From positions 1-64,000 of the forward strand of contig CALULT010000002.1 of assembly GCA_944321565.1 (NCBI GenBank): a stretch of DNA of 64,000 nucleotides, in the 5' to 3' direction. Source of the stretch: an uncultured Paraprevotella sp. (lineage in GTDB: Bacteria > Bacteroidota > Bacteroidia > Bacteroidales > Bacteroidaceae). This document shows, piece after piece, positions 46,244 to 55,326 of this stretch (position 1 is its first letter; every line of letters starts with the position of its first letter). The notes below the pieces were generated by a model that was given only the letters and a program-made list of their open reading frames with translations, was not told where the DNA came from and did no database searches. The translations under genes were made by a program, and so were the position numbers.

Positions 46244-48589
46244 ATGAATATCATGAAGAATACTTTATTATGGGCGTTGTCGGCAGCTTTATGCCTGCCG
46301 CTGGCCAGCGCATCGGCGCAAGAGAACATACAAGTGGGTAACACTACCCGTAACATGATTACTTACGTGCCCGAGGGACTTCCGGCCTACAATGCGCCGT
46401 TGGTCATTTCCTTGCACGGCATGGGGCAGGATGCCAACTATCAGCGCAACACGAACTCCAAATGGGATGCGGTGGCCGACACGGCCAAGTTCGTGATGGT
46501 TTATCCTAACGGCAACAATAAGTCATGGGATATTGGCGGAGACACGGACATCCGTTTCATCGAGACGATTATCGACACCATGTATAACCGCTACCACATC
46601 AATCGCAACCGTGTTTATCTTTCGGGCTTTTCCATGGGCGGCATGATGACCTACCATGCCATGTCGAGGCTGAGCGACAAGATTGCGGCTTTCGGGCCGG
46701 TGAGCGGCATTCCGGTGGACTACCGCGAACCTTCGGGGTCGCGGGCGGTGCCCATCATCCATGCGCATGGGACTGCGGATAATGTGGTCTATTACAATGG
46801 CGACCCCAATCATGTCGCGGGCGGCTATGGCAGCATTCCCGAATACGTGAAGAAATGGGCGAAGTTCGATGGTTGCGATGTGGATAATCCTACGGTCATC
46901 AAGCCTTATCCTTCAAACAAACCGGGTTCTGCGGCCACTTACACTAAATATTCCGGTGGGAAAAACGGGGTGGAGGTCGTGTTGATGTCCATTGAAGGAA
47001 AAGGACATTGGCAGTCCGAGGACGCGGCCAGTGTGATTACCTCGCAGGAGATTTGGAACTTCTGCAAGCGTTTCTCGTTGGGACCGGAGCCTCCTGTGCC
47101 ACCGATATTGACATCTGCCGACCCCGAAGACCGGTCTTTTGACTTGCCGGCAAGCACACAGGAATTTGTGTTCACTTTCGACAAGGCCGTCGATTGCGGA
47201 CAGGTGACCGCGGAACTTGCCGGCGATGGAGGGACATATCCCCTCCAGTTAGCGGAAACCGGATTTTCTGAGACTTTGACTTTCAGTTTGCCGGAGGGAG
47301 AGAATGTGCCCGATGGCGATTATACGTTGAGCTTGCGTAATATCGTGGGCGAGAACGAAGCCAAGGCCGAGACTTATACTTATCATTACACTTTGGGCCT
47401 GACAGAAGTGGGGCTGGAGATAGACATTGACACGTTGTTGTTGCCCGACTGGGCGGCGGAGCAGTCCACGGTGGGTGAAGGCATCCCCACGGGATGGAAG
47501 CGAGTGAACAGCCGTGCGGACGGTTCGAAGGACGAGCAGGGTTCCGGCGCGGCGAATGTGGCCGGTGCGCGGTTGAAGTATTTTCCTGCGGGTGGTGATT
47601 TCGTTTCCGGCTTCTACCTGAGTGCGCGGGATTATGATGTGTGCCGTTTCACGTATGGTGATTATGAGGATTATCGCTTGCACCTTGTGCCTGGGCGCTA
47701 CAAGCTTTCATTCCGTTCTGTGTATTGGAGCGCGGGTTCTGAGACAGGAAGTGCCACTTTCAGCGCGACTGTCACGGGCATCAGTTCCGGCGCGGTGGCA
47801 TTTTCGGGCAGTTCGCTTCCGTCTTCCGGTTGCATGAACGAAGTATCGACCACGGCGGTTTCCGGTTCCTACCTCCACGAATATACGTTCGAAGTGACTG
47901 CAGAAGATGACTACCGCCTGGAGTTCAATATGTCCCAAGGTTGGAGCTCCGTGATAATTGGCGCGGTGAAACTGACCACGGAGGCTTCTGTGGCCGATGT
48001 GTATAAGGGCGGTTTTCTTCGTGCCATGCACGAGGCACAGATTGTTTACGACGGGACGTCCGGCGAACGTTATGCCGCTTCGAAAGACTTGCGCGACGTG
48101 CTCGGCGAACTGTTGGAGCGGTATGACGGTTTCGCTTCCACTTCGCCTTCCAGGTATGAAGTGGTGACGGATTCCATCGTGGCGGCCACGGAGCCTTTGG
48201 CTTTGCGTAAGGAAAATGTGGACTATTTTAGCGATGTCTATACGCTGTCGCTGGAAGTCCTTGCGGAATGCCAAGGCAATCCCGCTTATGAACAGACTTC
48301 GGCCTACGAGAGGTTGCTTAATGCTGTGGACATGTATTCCGAGGAGCGCATGGACATGACGGATGACGACCTTCTTGTCCGTGCGACGCAGGAGTTGTGG
48401 GATGCCGTGGAAATGTTGCGTGAGGTGATATCGGGCGTTTCCGGAACGTTGTATGATGGTGTTCCCGCATCGGTGGAATATTTCACGCTTGATGGCAAAC
48501 CGGCCAATGCCATGTCGAAGGGTGTGGTCATCGTGAAGGAACGTGACGCGGCAGGAAATGTCCGGACGTGGAAAAGAATCAATGATTAA
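46244..48589 (+). CDS. PHB-depolymerase-type feruloyl esterase, twin 1
   Basis: A 781-residue secreted protein starting MNIMKNTLLW; the signal peptide ends near residue 26. The esterase domain (about 28-278) has S130 in GFSMGG, probable D179 (HGTADN) and H255 (GKGHWQ). It is followed by a Big_5/SbsA-like domain (about 288-385, EDRSFDLPASTQEFVFTFDK), a beta-sandwich likely to bind carbohydrate (about 395-560), a helical segment (about 575-720), and a Por/T9SS-like tail (YFTLDGKPANAMSKGVVIVK). Probable role: surface feruloyl or acetyl esterase. The frame is open upstream through the repeat, but the first Met with a signal peptide is at 46244. Confidence 0.85.
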   Translation: MNIMKNTLLWALSAALCLPLASASAQENIQVGNTTRNMITYVPEGLPAYNAPLVISLHGMGQDANYQRNTNSKWDAVADTAKFVMVYPNGNNKSWDIGGDTDIRFIETIIDTMYNRYHINRNRVYLSGFSMGGMMTYHAMSRLSDKIAAFGPVSGIPVDYREPSGSRAVPIIHAHGTADNVVYYNGDPNHVAGGYGSIPEYVKKWAKFDGCDVDNPTVIKPYPSNKPGSAATYTKYSGGKNGVEVVLMSIEGKGHWQSEDAASVITSQEIWNFCKRFSLGPEPPVPPILTSADPEDRSFDLPASTQEFVFTFDKAVDCGQVTAELAGDGGTYPLQLAETGFSETLTFSLPEGENVPDGDYTLSLRNIVGENEAKAETYTYHYTLGLTEVGLEIDIDTLLLPDWAAEQSTVGEGIPTGWKRVNSRADGSKDEQGSGAANVAGARLKYFPAGGDFVSGFYLSARDYDVCRFTYGDYEDYRLHLVPGRYKLSFRSVYWSAGSETGSATFSATVTGISSGAVAFSGSSLPSSGCMNEVSTTAVSGSYLHEYTFEVTAEDDYRLEFNMSQGWSSVIIGAVKLTTEASVADVYKGGFLRAMHEAQIVYDGTSGERYAASKDLRDVLGELLERYDGFASTSPSRYEVVTDSIVAATEPLALRKENVDYFSDVYTLSLEVLAECQGNPAYEQTSAYERLLNAVDMYSEERMDMTDDDLLVRATQELWDAVEMLREVISGVSGTLYDGVPASVEYFTLDGKPANAMSKGVVIVKERDAAGNVRTWKRIND
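47117..48415. repeat. 1.3-kb shared block, copy 1 (C-terminal half of twin 1)
   Basis: Reading it against 49440-50738 (constant offset 2,323 bp) I saw no base difference over about 1,299 bp. The flanking esterase-domain DNA differs at many third codon positions, and the last ~170 bp after the block again carry scattered changes. Confidence 0.85.
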
Positions 48590-48611
48590 ATGTAGTATCA
48601 GTTTAAAGCAC

Positions 48612-50912
48612 ATGAATATTATGAAGAAGACCTTTTTATGGATGTTTGCGGTAACTTTGTGCTTGCCGTTGACCAACATATCGGCACAAGAGACTATTCA
48701 AGTGGGTAATACTACCCGTAACATGATTACTTATGTGCCCGAGGGATTGCCAGCTTACAATGCACCGTTGGTCATTTCATTGCACGGCTATAATCAGGAT
48801 GCCAATTATCAACGCACGAATACCAAATGGAATGCGGTGGCCGACACGGCCAAGTTCGTGATGGTTTATCCTAACGGCAACAATAAGTCATGGGATATTG
48901 GCGGCGACACAGATACCCGTTTTATTGAGGCGATTATTGATACGATGTATAGTCGTTACCACATCAACCGTAATCGAGTATATTTGTCCGGTTTTTCCAT
49001 GGGAGGGATGATGACCTACCATGCCATGTCAAGGTTGAGCGATAAGATTGCGGCCTTCGGTCCGGTAAGTGGTATTCCCTTGGACGGGCGTGAACCTTCC
49101 GGTTCGCGTCCTGTTCCTATTATTCATACACATGGTACGGCTGACAATTACGGAAATGTTCCGGGGTATGTGAAGAAATGGGCGAAGTTTGATGGTTGCG
49201 ATGTGGATAATCCCACGGTCATCAAACCTTATCCGTCCAACAAACCGGGTTCTGCGGCCACTTACACTAAATATTCCGGAGGAAAAGACGGAGTGGAGGT
49301 CGTGCTGATGTCAATTGAAGGGAAAGGACATTGGCAGTCTGAAGATGTAAATAGTGTGTTTACTTCGCAAGAAATCTGGGATTTCTGTAAACGCTATTCA
49401 CTTGGTCCAGAAGAACCTGTACCACCGATATTGACCTCAGCCGACCCCGAAGACCGGTCTTTTGACTTGCCGGCAAGCACACAGGAATTTGTGTTCACTT
49501 TCGACAAGGCCGTCGATTGCGGACAGGTGACCGCGGAACTTGCCGGCGATGGAGGGACATATCCCCTCCAGTTAGCGGAAACCGGATTTTCTGAGACTTT
49601 GACTTTCAGTTTGCCGGAGGGAGAGAATGTGCCCGATGGCGATTATACGTTGAGCTTGCGTAATATCGTGGGCGAGAACGAAGCCAAGGCCGAGACTTAT
49701 ACTTATCATTACACTTTGGGCCTGACAGAAGTGGGGCTGGAGATAGACATTGACACGTTGTTGTTGCCCGACTGGGCGGCGGAGCAGTCCACGGTGGGTG
49801 AAGGCATCCCCACGGGATGGAAGCGAGTGAACAGCCGTGCGGACGGTTCGAAGGACGAGCAGGGTTCCGGCGCGGCGAATGTGGCCGGTGCGCGGTTGAA
49901 GTATTTTCCTGCGGGTGGTGATTTCGTTTCCGGCTTCTACCTGAGTGCGCGGGATTATGATGTGTGCCGTTTCACGTATGGTGATTATGAGGATTATCGC
50001 TTGCACCTTGTGCCTGGGCGCTACAAGCTTTCATTCCGTTCTGTGTATTGGAGCGCGGGTTCTGAGACAGGAAGTGCCACTTTCAGCGCGACTGTCACGG
50101 GCATCAGTTCCGGCGCGGTGGCATTTTCGGGCAGTTCGCTTCCGTCTTCCGGTTGCATGAACGAAGTATCGACCACGGCGGTTTCCGGTTCCTACCTCCA
50201 CGAATATACGTTCGAAGTGACTGCAGAAGATGACTACCGCCTGGAGTTCAATATGTCCCAAGGTTGGAGCTCCGTGATAATTGGCGCGGTGAAACTGACC
50301 ACGGAGGCTTCTGTGGCCGATGTGTATAAGGGCGGTTTTCTTCGTGCCATGCACGAGGCACAGATTGTTTACGACGGGACGTCCGGCGAACGTTATGCCG
50401 CTTCGAAAGACTTGCGCGACGTGCTCGGCGAACTGTTGGAGCGGTATGACGGTTTCGCTTCCACTTCGCCTTCCAGGTATGAAGTGGTGACGGATTCCAT
50501 CGTGGCGGCCACGGAGCCTTTGGCTTTGCGTAAGGAAAATGTGGACTATTTTAGCGATGTCTATACGCTGTCGCTGGAAGTCCTTGCGGAATGCCAAGGC
50601 AATCCCGCTTATGAACAGACTTCGGCCTACGAGAGGTTGCTTAATGCTGTGGACATGTATTCCGAGGAGCGCATGGACATGACGGATGACGACCTTCTTG
50701 TCCGTGCGACGCAGGAGTTGTGGGATGCCGTGGAAATGCTGCGTGAGGTGATTTCGGGCGTTTCCGGAACGTTGTATGATGGTGTTCCCGTATCGGTGGA
50801 ATATTTCACGCTTGATGGCAAACCGGCCAATGCCACATCGAAGGGTGTGGTCATCGTGAAGGAACGCGATGCGGAAGGGAATGTCCGGACGTGGAAAAAA
50901 ATTAGTCAGTAA
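48612..50912 (+). CDS. PHB-depolymerase-type feruloyl esterase, twin 2
   Basis: A 766-residue paralogue of the preceding gene with the same domain order. The esterase half differs from twin 1 at many silent and some amino acid sites, and lacks a 14-residue loop (twin 1 has VVYYNGDPNHVAGGYGSIPE where twin 2 has YGNVPG). The following ~430 residues are the same in both. GFSMGG and the GKGHWQ His are kept, so both should be active. I use the ATG at 48612, 22 bp after the stop of twin 1; a frame from 48543 would overlap twin 1 and lacks a signal peptide. Confidence 0.85.
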   Translation: MNIMKKTFLWMFAVTLCLPLTNISAQETIQVGNTTRNMITYVPEGLPAYNAPLVISLHGYNQDANYQRTNTKWNAVADTAKFVMVYPNGNNKSWDIGGDTDTRFIEAIIDTMYSRYHINRNRVYLSGFSMGGMMTYHAMSRLSDKIAAFGPVSGIPLDGREPSGSRPVPIIHTHGTADNYGNVPGYVKKWAKFDGCDVDNPTVIKPYPSNKPGSAATYTKYSGGKDGVEVVLMSIEGKGHWQSEDVNSVFTSQEIWDFCKRYSLGPEEPVPPILTSADPEDRSFDLPASTQEFVFTFDKAVDCGQVTAELAGDGGTYPLQLAETGFSETLTFSLPEGENVPDGDYTLSLRNIVGENEAKAETYTYHYTLGLTEVGLEIDIDTLLLPDWAAEQSTVGEGIPTGWKRVNSRADGSKDEQGSGAANVAGARLKYFPAGGDFVSGFYLSARDYDVCRFTYGDYEDYRLHLVPGRYKLSFRSVYWSAGSETGSATFSATVTGISSGAVAFSGSSLPSSGCMNEVSTTAVSGSYLHEYTFEVTAEDDYRLEFNMSQGWSSVIIGAVKLTTEASVADVYKGGFLRAMHEAQIVYDGTSGERYAASKDLRDVLGELLERYDGFASTSPSRYEVVTDSIVAATEPLALRKENVDYFSDVYTLSLEVLAECQGNPAYEQTSAYERLLNAVDMYSEERMDMTDDDLLVRATQELWDAVEMLREVISGVSGTLYDGVPVSVEYFTLDGKPANATSKGVVIVKERDAEGNVRTWKKISQ
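49440..50738. repeat. 1.3-kb shared block, copy 2 (C-terminal half of twin 2)
   Basis: Direct repeat partner of 47117-48415. Recombination between the two would delete 2,323 bp and leave one intact hybrid esterase gene. Confidence 0.85.
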
Positions 50913-50934
50913 AATAGGAATTTGAGATAGACAA

Positions 50935-53367
50935 ATGAAAAGAGGATTTATTTGTGTGTGCCTCGCATGGATGGCTTGTTTCACTTTTGCAGAGGATTTG
51001 AAGTTGTGGTACAGTCAGCCTGCCCGTAATTGGACGGATGCCCTTCCCATCGGTAATTCCCGCATGGGGGCGATGGTGTATGGCGGTACGGCACGTGAGG
51101 AGCTCCAGCTCAATGAAGAGACGTTTTGGGCCGGAGGGCCGTATGACAATGACAATAAGAATGCACGTTACGTGCTTCCGGTCGTGCGGCAACTGATATT
51201 CGAGAATAAGAATTGGGATGCACAGAACTTGGTGGATGCCAATTTCTTTGCAGGGAAACATGGCATGAGTTATATGACCGTGGGCAATCTGTTTTTGGAT
51301 TTCCCCGGCCATGACCAAGCCACAGATTATTATCGTGATTTGGACATTTCCAATGCCACGGCCACCACACGCTATAAAGTGGATGGGGTGGACTATACCC
51401 GCACGGCTTTCGCTTCGTTCACCGACAGCGTGGTCATCATGCGAGTGCAGGCCGGCAAGGCGGGTACCTTGGCTTTCCGCGTCAGCTATGAAGCTCCGTT
51501 GCCCCATGAGGTGAAGGCAGAAGGCAGCAAGCTGTCCATCCTTTGCCAAGGCCGTGACCAGGAACGGGTGAAGGCCGCGTTGCGGGCGGAATGCCGTGTG
51601 CAGGTCGTGACGGACGGCAAAGTGGAGGCTTCGGGCAACGCCTTGGAAGTGTCCGGAGCAAAGGAAGCTACTTTGTATATCTCGGCAGCTACGAATTTCG
51701 TGAACTACCATGATGTGAGCGGCGATGCGGCTGCCCGGGCGGAACGTTATCTCGCGCAGGCCATGAAGGTGCCCTACGAAAAGGCGTTGGAAAACCATGT
51801 GGCCTATTACAAAAGCCTGTTCGACCGGGTGCAGTTGACTTTGGGCGATGGAAAGGCCGATGAAGCTTCCAAGCAGGAAACTTATGTGCGTATCCGCGAC
51901 TTCAAGCAAGGTAAGGATCAAACGTTGCCCACTTTGTTGTTCCAATACGGGCGTTATCTGTTGATTTCTTCCTCGCAGCCAGGCGGACAGCCCGCCAACC
52001 TGCAAGGTATTTGGAACGGCAGTACGGGACCGGCATGGGACAGCAAATACACCATCAACATTAACACGGAAATGAACTATTGGCCGGCAGAGGTGACCAA
52101 CCTGAGCGAGATGCACGAGCCGTTGTTCGCCATGCTGAAAGACTTGTCGGTGACGGGGGCGAAGACCGCCCGCGACATGTATGAATGTGGCGGATGGGTG
52201 GCGCATCACAATACCGACTTGTGGCGCATTGCCGGCCCGGTGGACTTTGCGGCGGCTGGCATGTGGCCCACCGGAGGGGCTTGGCTGGCCCAGCACCTGT
52301 GGCAGCACTACCTGTTCACCGGCGATAAGAATTTCTTGGAAGCTTATTATCCGGTGCTGAAAGGAACGGCGCAGTTCTTCCTGGATTTCCTCGTGGAACA
52401 TCCTGCCAATCATTGGTGGGTGGTGTCTCCGTCGGTGTCGCCCGAACATGGCCCGATGACGGCCGGATGCACAATGGACAATCAAATCGTTTTCGATGCG
52501 TTGCGCAACACGTTGTTGGCTTCGCGCATCCTTGGAGAGGATGAAGCGTTCCAACAGGAATTGGAGCAGGTGATAGACCGCCTTCCGCCGATGCAGATTG
52601 GGAAGTACGGCCAATTGCAGGAATGGTTGGAAGACCGCGATGACCCCAAGGATGAGCATCGCCACATCTCCCATCTCTACGGGCTTTATCCGAGCAACCA
52701 GATTTCCCCGTTCTTGCATCCTGAACTGTTCCGTGCCGCGCGGACCACGTTGGAGCAACGTGGCGACATGGCCACGGGGTGGAGCTTGGGATGGAAAATC
52801 AACTTTTGGGCGCGCATGCTGGACGGCAATCATGCTTTTCGCATCATCAGCAATATGTTGCAGCTGTTGCCCAGTGATGGAGAGGCGAGGAATCATCCGG
52901 AAGGTCGTACCTATCCCAACATGTTCGATGCACATCCACCTTTCCAAATTGACGGGAATTTCGGGGCTGCAGCCGGCATAGCCGAAATGCTTGTACAAAG
53001 CCACGACGGGGCGGTGCACCTGTTGCCGGCGTTGCCGGACGCATGGGCAGAAGGCAACGTGAAGGGACTTCGCGCACGTGGCGGTTACGAGGTTGATATG
53101 ACATGGGCTGCCGGTAAACTGGCCGAAACTACGGTGCGCTCCACCATTGGCGGCACGTTGCGCCTTCGTTCGGCCGTGCCTTTGAAAGGCAAGGGGTTGC
53201 GTAAGGCTTCCGGGGCATGCCCGAACGCATTGCTTGCTCCTGCAGAGGTGAAAACACCTTTGTATTCGCCTGAATTGAAAGAGAAACCTGCCGTGTCCGC
53301 CCCTGTGGTATATGAATACGACGTGGAGACGAAGCCTGGCAAGACTTACCGGTTCAAGGCATTGTAA
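50935..53367 (+). CDS. GH95 alpha-L-fucosidase / alpha-L-galactosidase
   Basis: An 810-residue secreted GH95 enzyme. After the signal peptide (about 1-19), an N-terminal beta-sandwich (about 20-270) begins with WTDALPIGNSRMGAMVYGG. The (alpha/alpha)6 barrel (about 290-690) contains NTEMNYWPAEVTNL near 376, HRHISHLYGLYP near 575 and HPPFQIDGNFG near 670, the conserved active-site strings. A C-terminal beta-domain follows. In xylan loci of Bacteroides, GH95 members act as alpha-L-galactosidases on corn-type glucuronoarabinoxylan; that is a better fit here than fucosidase, but it is inferred from neighbours. It starts 22 bp after twin 2. Confidence 0.9.
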   Translation: MKRGFICVCLAWMACFTFAEDLKLWYSQPARNWTDALPIGNSRMGAMVYGGTAREELQLNEETFWAGGPYDNDNKNARYVLPVVRQLIFENKNWDAQNLVDANFFAGKHGMSYMTVGNLFLDFPGHDQATDYYRDLDISNATATTRYKVDGVDYTRTAFASFTDSVVIMRVQAGKAGTLAFRVSYEAPLPHEVKAEGSKLSILCQGRDQERVKAALRAECRVQVVTDGKVEASGNALEVSGAKEATLYISAATNFVNYHDVSGDAAARAERYLAQAMKVPYEKALENHVAYYKSLFDRVQLTLGDGKADEASKQETYVRIRDFKQGKDQTLPTLLFQYGRYLLISSSQPGGQPANLQGIWNGSTGPAWDSKYTININTEMNYWPAEVTNLSEMHEPLFAMLKDLSVTGAKTARDMYECGGWVAHHNTDLWRIAGPVDFAAAGMWPTGGAWLAQHLWQHYLFTGDKNFLEAYYPVLKGTAQFFLDFLVEHPANHWWVVSPSVSPEHGPMTAGCTMDNQIVFDALRNTLLASRILGEDEAFQQELEQVIDRLPPMQIGKYGQLQEWLEDRDDPKDEHRHISHLYGLYPSNQISPFLHPELFRAARTTLEQRGDMATGWSLGWKINFWARMLDGNHAFRIISNMLQLLPSDGEARNHPEGRTYPNMFDAHPPFQIDGNFGAAAGIAEMLVQSHDGAVHLLPALPDAWAEGNVKGLRARGGYEVDMTWAAGKLAETTVRSTIGGTLRLRSAVPLKGKGLRKASGACPNALLAPAEVKTPLYSPELKEKPAVSAPVVYEYDVETKPGKTYRFKAL

Positions 53368-53405
53368 GTTTTAAGAACTAGTATGGTAATATAGTCAAAG
53401 ACGTG

Positions 53406-55295
53406 ATGGAAAAGAGAACTTTATTTGTGGGAGGATTGTGTTTGTGGATGTCAGTAGGCGGTGGGGCACCGGCATGGGCCGATGACCTGTTGCGGCTGGC
53501 CAGCCCGGATGGAGAGGTTGAAGTGCGCGTGTTCACGGAGAACGGGCGGCTTTTCTGCACGGCAAAGCAAGGAGGGGAGGAGGCGTTGGCGCCTTCTCCC
53601 TTGGGCATCGTGGCCGATGGCGTGGACTTGGGGCTGAATGTGTCGGCTTCGTCACAGGCGGAAACGGAAAAGATAGATGAAAGCTATCCGTTGTTTGGCA
53701 ACCATGCCAATGCCCGCAACTGTGCAGTGGAAGCGACATTGCCGTTGGAGGCTTCAGGCAAACGATATACTCTTTTTGTGCGGGCGTATGACGATGGGAT
53801 GGCCGTGCGCTACGGCTTGCCCGAAGGTACAAAACGTGTGGACGCCGAACAGACGGCTTGGACGCTTACCACCGGTGTGGAGAAAGTGGCTTGGACGAAT
53901 TTCTCGCCCGACTATGAAGGCATCTCGCGCGTCACGGAATTAGACGGTGTGCCCGAAGGGGAAACCTTGGCTGGTCCGATTACGGTGAAAGCCGGAAATG
54001 GTTATCTTTCTTTTTCTGAAGCCGACTGCGAGGCGTTTCCCGACATGGCATTCGTGCGCGAGGGAAACGCACTGAAGGTGTGTTTCCCGGCTTCGGATAA
54101 GGGTTGGAACTTGGTGCGCCTGTCCGACGAGTCGGAGAAAATTCTGGACGGGCATTATAAAGGGAAGCCGGTGTCGCCCTGGCGCACGGTGGTGATGGCC
54201 GGAGACTTGGACGGACTGGTTAATTCCGACCTGATTACGAACTTGTGCCCGGCTCCTGCGGAGGACATGGACTTTTCGTGGGTCAAACCCGGGCGTTGCC
54301 TTTGGCAGTGGTGGAGCTCGGGTGCGCCGAAATACGAAGAACAACGTGCGTGGTATGATGCCGCCGTGGCATTGGGATGGGAATACTACCTGATAGACGA
54401 CGGTTGGCGGAACTGGAAGAAGGACGGGAAAGACCAATGGGCGTTGCTGGAAGACGCGATAGCATACGGCGACAGTGTGGGCGTGAAGACCCTCGTCTGG
54501 GTCAATTCCGCCGAGATGCGGAAGGCTCCCGCGCGGCGGGCTTACCTGGAACGGGTGAAAGCCATCGGCGCGGCAGGCATCAAGATAGATTTTATTCCCA
54601 AGGCCACCACGGAAATCATGCAATGGTACATGGGGGCGATGCAGGACTGTGCGGAACTGGGGCTGCTGGTGAACTTCCACGGCAGCGTGAAGCCGACAGG
54701 GTTGTCCCGCACTTATCCTCATGACATCACACGCGAGGCGGTGCGCGGGAATGAATATCAAATCCGGCGTTTCAACCGTGTGTTGCCGCAGTCGCACTAC
54801 GTGTCGTTGCCCTTTACCCGCTTGCTGGCCGGGGCGGCGGACTTGACGCCGGTGACGTTGAATCCGAAGGATATCGCCACGGGCGGGTACAGTTGGGCGC
54901 ACGAAGTGGCGCAGGCCATCGTGTTCCTTTCCCCGGTGTTGCACTTCAGCGACCATTATTCCTATTATTTGGAAAGCCCGATGCGCGACTTGTTCGAAGC
55001 AATGCCTACGACATGGGACGAAACGCGGGTGCTCTCCTGCACGGAAATGGGCGAGGTGGCCGCTTACGCCCGCCGCAAAGGCAAGGAATGGTGGATAGGC
55101 GTGATGAACGGAGACAGCCCGCAGGAAGTCACGATTCCGCTGGATTTCCTGAAACGGAAAAAGAAAGGCACTTTGGTGTTTGACGATGAAACGAAGTTGG
55201 ACGGCATCGTAAGGGAAGATCGGAAAGTGTCGTCCCAAGAGGTGTTGCACGTCAAGTTGCGCCCGGGTGGCGGATTTGTGGCCCGGTTGCGTTGA
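53406..55295 (+). CDS. GH97 enzyme, retaining (alpha-galactosidase) type
   Basis: A 629-residue secreted GH97. The N-terminal beta-sandwich (about 25-270) is followed by a TIM barrel with WQWWSSG near 300, YYLIDDGW near 325 and D395 in GIKIDFI. An Asp at this place marks the retaining, alpha-galactosidase-like branch; the inverting alpha-glucosidase branch (SusB) uses a different residue. It probably removes alpha-D-galactose from xylan side chains. The ATG at 53406 is preferred over the GTG directly before it. Confidence 0.9.
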   Translation: MEKRTLFVGGLCLWMSVGGGAPAWADDLLRLASPDGEVEVRVFTENGRLFCTAKQGGEEALAPSPLGIVADGVDLGLNVSASSQAETEKIDESYPLFGNHANARNCAVEATLPLEASGKRYTLFVRAYDDGMAVRYGLPEGTKRVDAEQTAWTLTTGVEKVAWTNFSPDYEGISRVTELDGVPEGETLAGPITVKAGNGYLSFSEADCEAFPDMAFVREGNALKVCFPASDKGWNLVRLSDESEKILDGHYKGKPVSPWRTVVMAGDLDGLVNSDLITNLCPAPAEDMDFSWVKPGRCLWQWWSSGAPKYEEQRAWYDAAVALGWEYYLIDDGWRNWKKDGKDQWALLEDAIAYGDSVGVKTLVWVNSAEMRKAPARRAYLERVKAIGAAGIKIDFIPKATTEIMQWYMGAMQDCAELGLLVNFHGSVKPTGLSRTYPHDITREAVRGNEYQIRRFNRVLPQSHYVSLPFTRLLAGAADLTPVTLNPKDIATGGYSWAHEVAQAIVFLSPVLHFSDHYSYYLESPMRDLFEAMPTTWDETRVLSCTEMGEVAAYARRKGKEWWIGVMNGDSPQEVTIPLDFLKRKKKGTLVFDDETKLDGIVREDRKVSSQEVLHVKLRPGGGFVARLR

Positions 55296-55326
55296 ATTTT
55301 TATGAAATGAGATAAACGACAGACAA

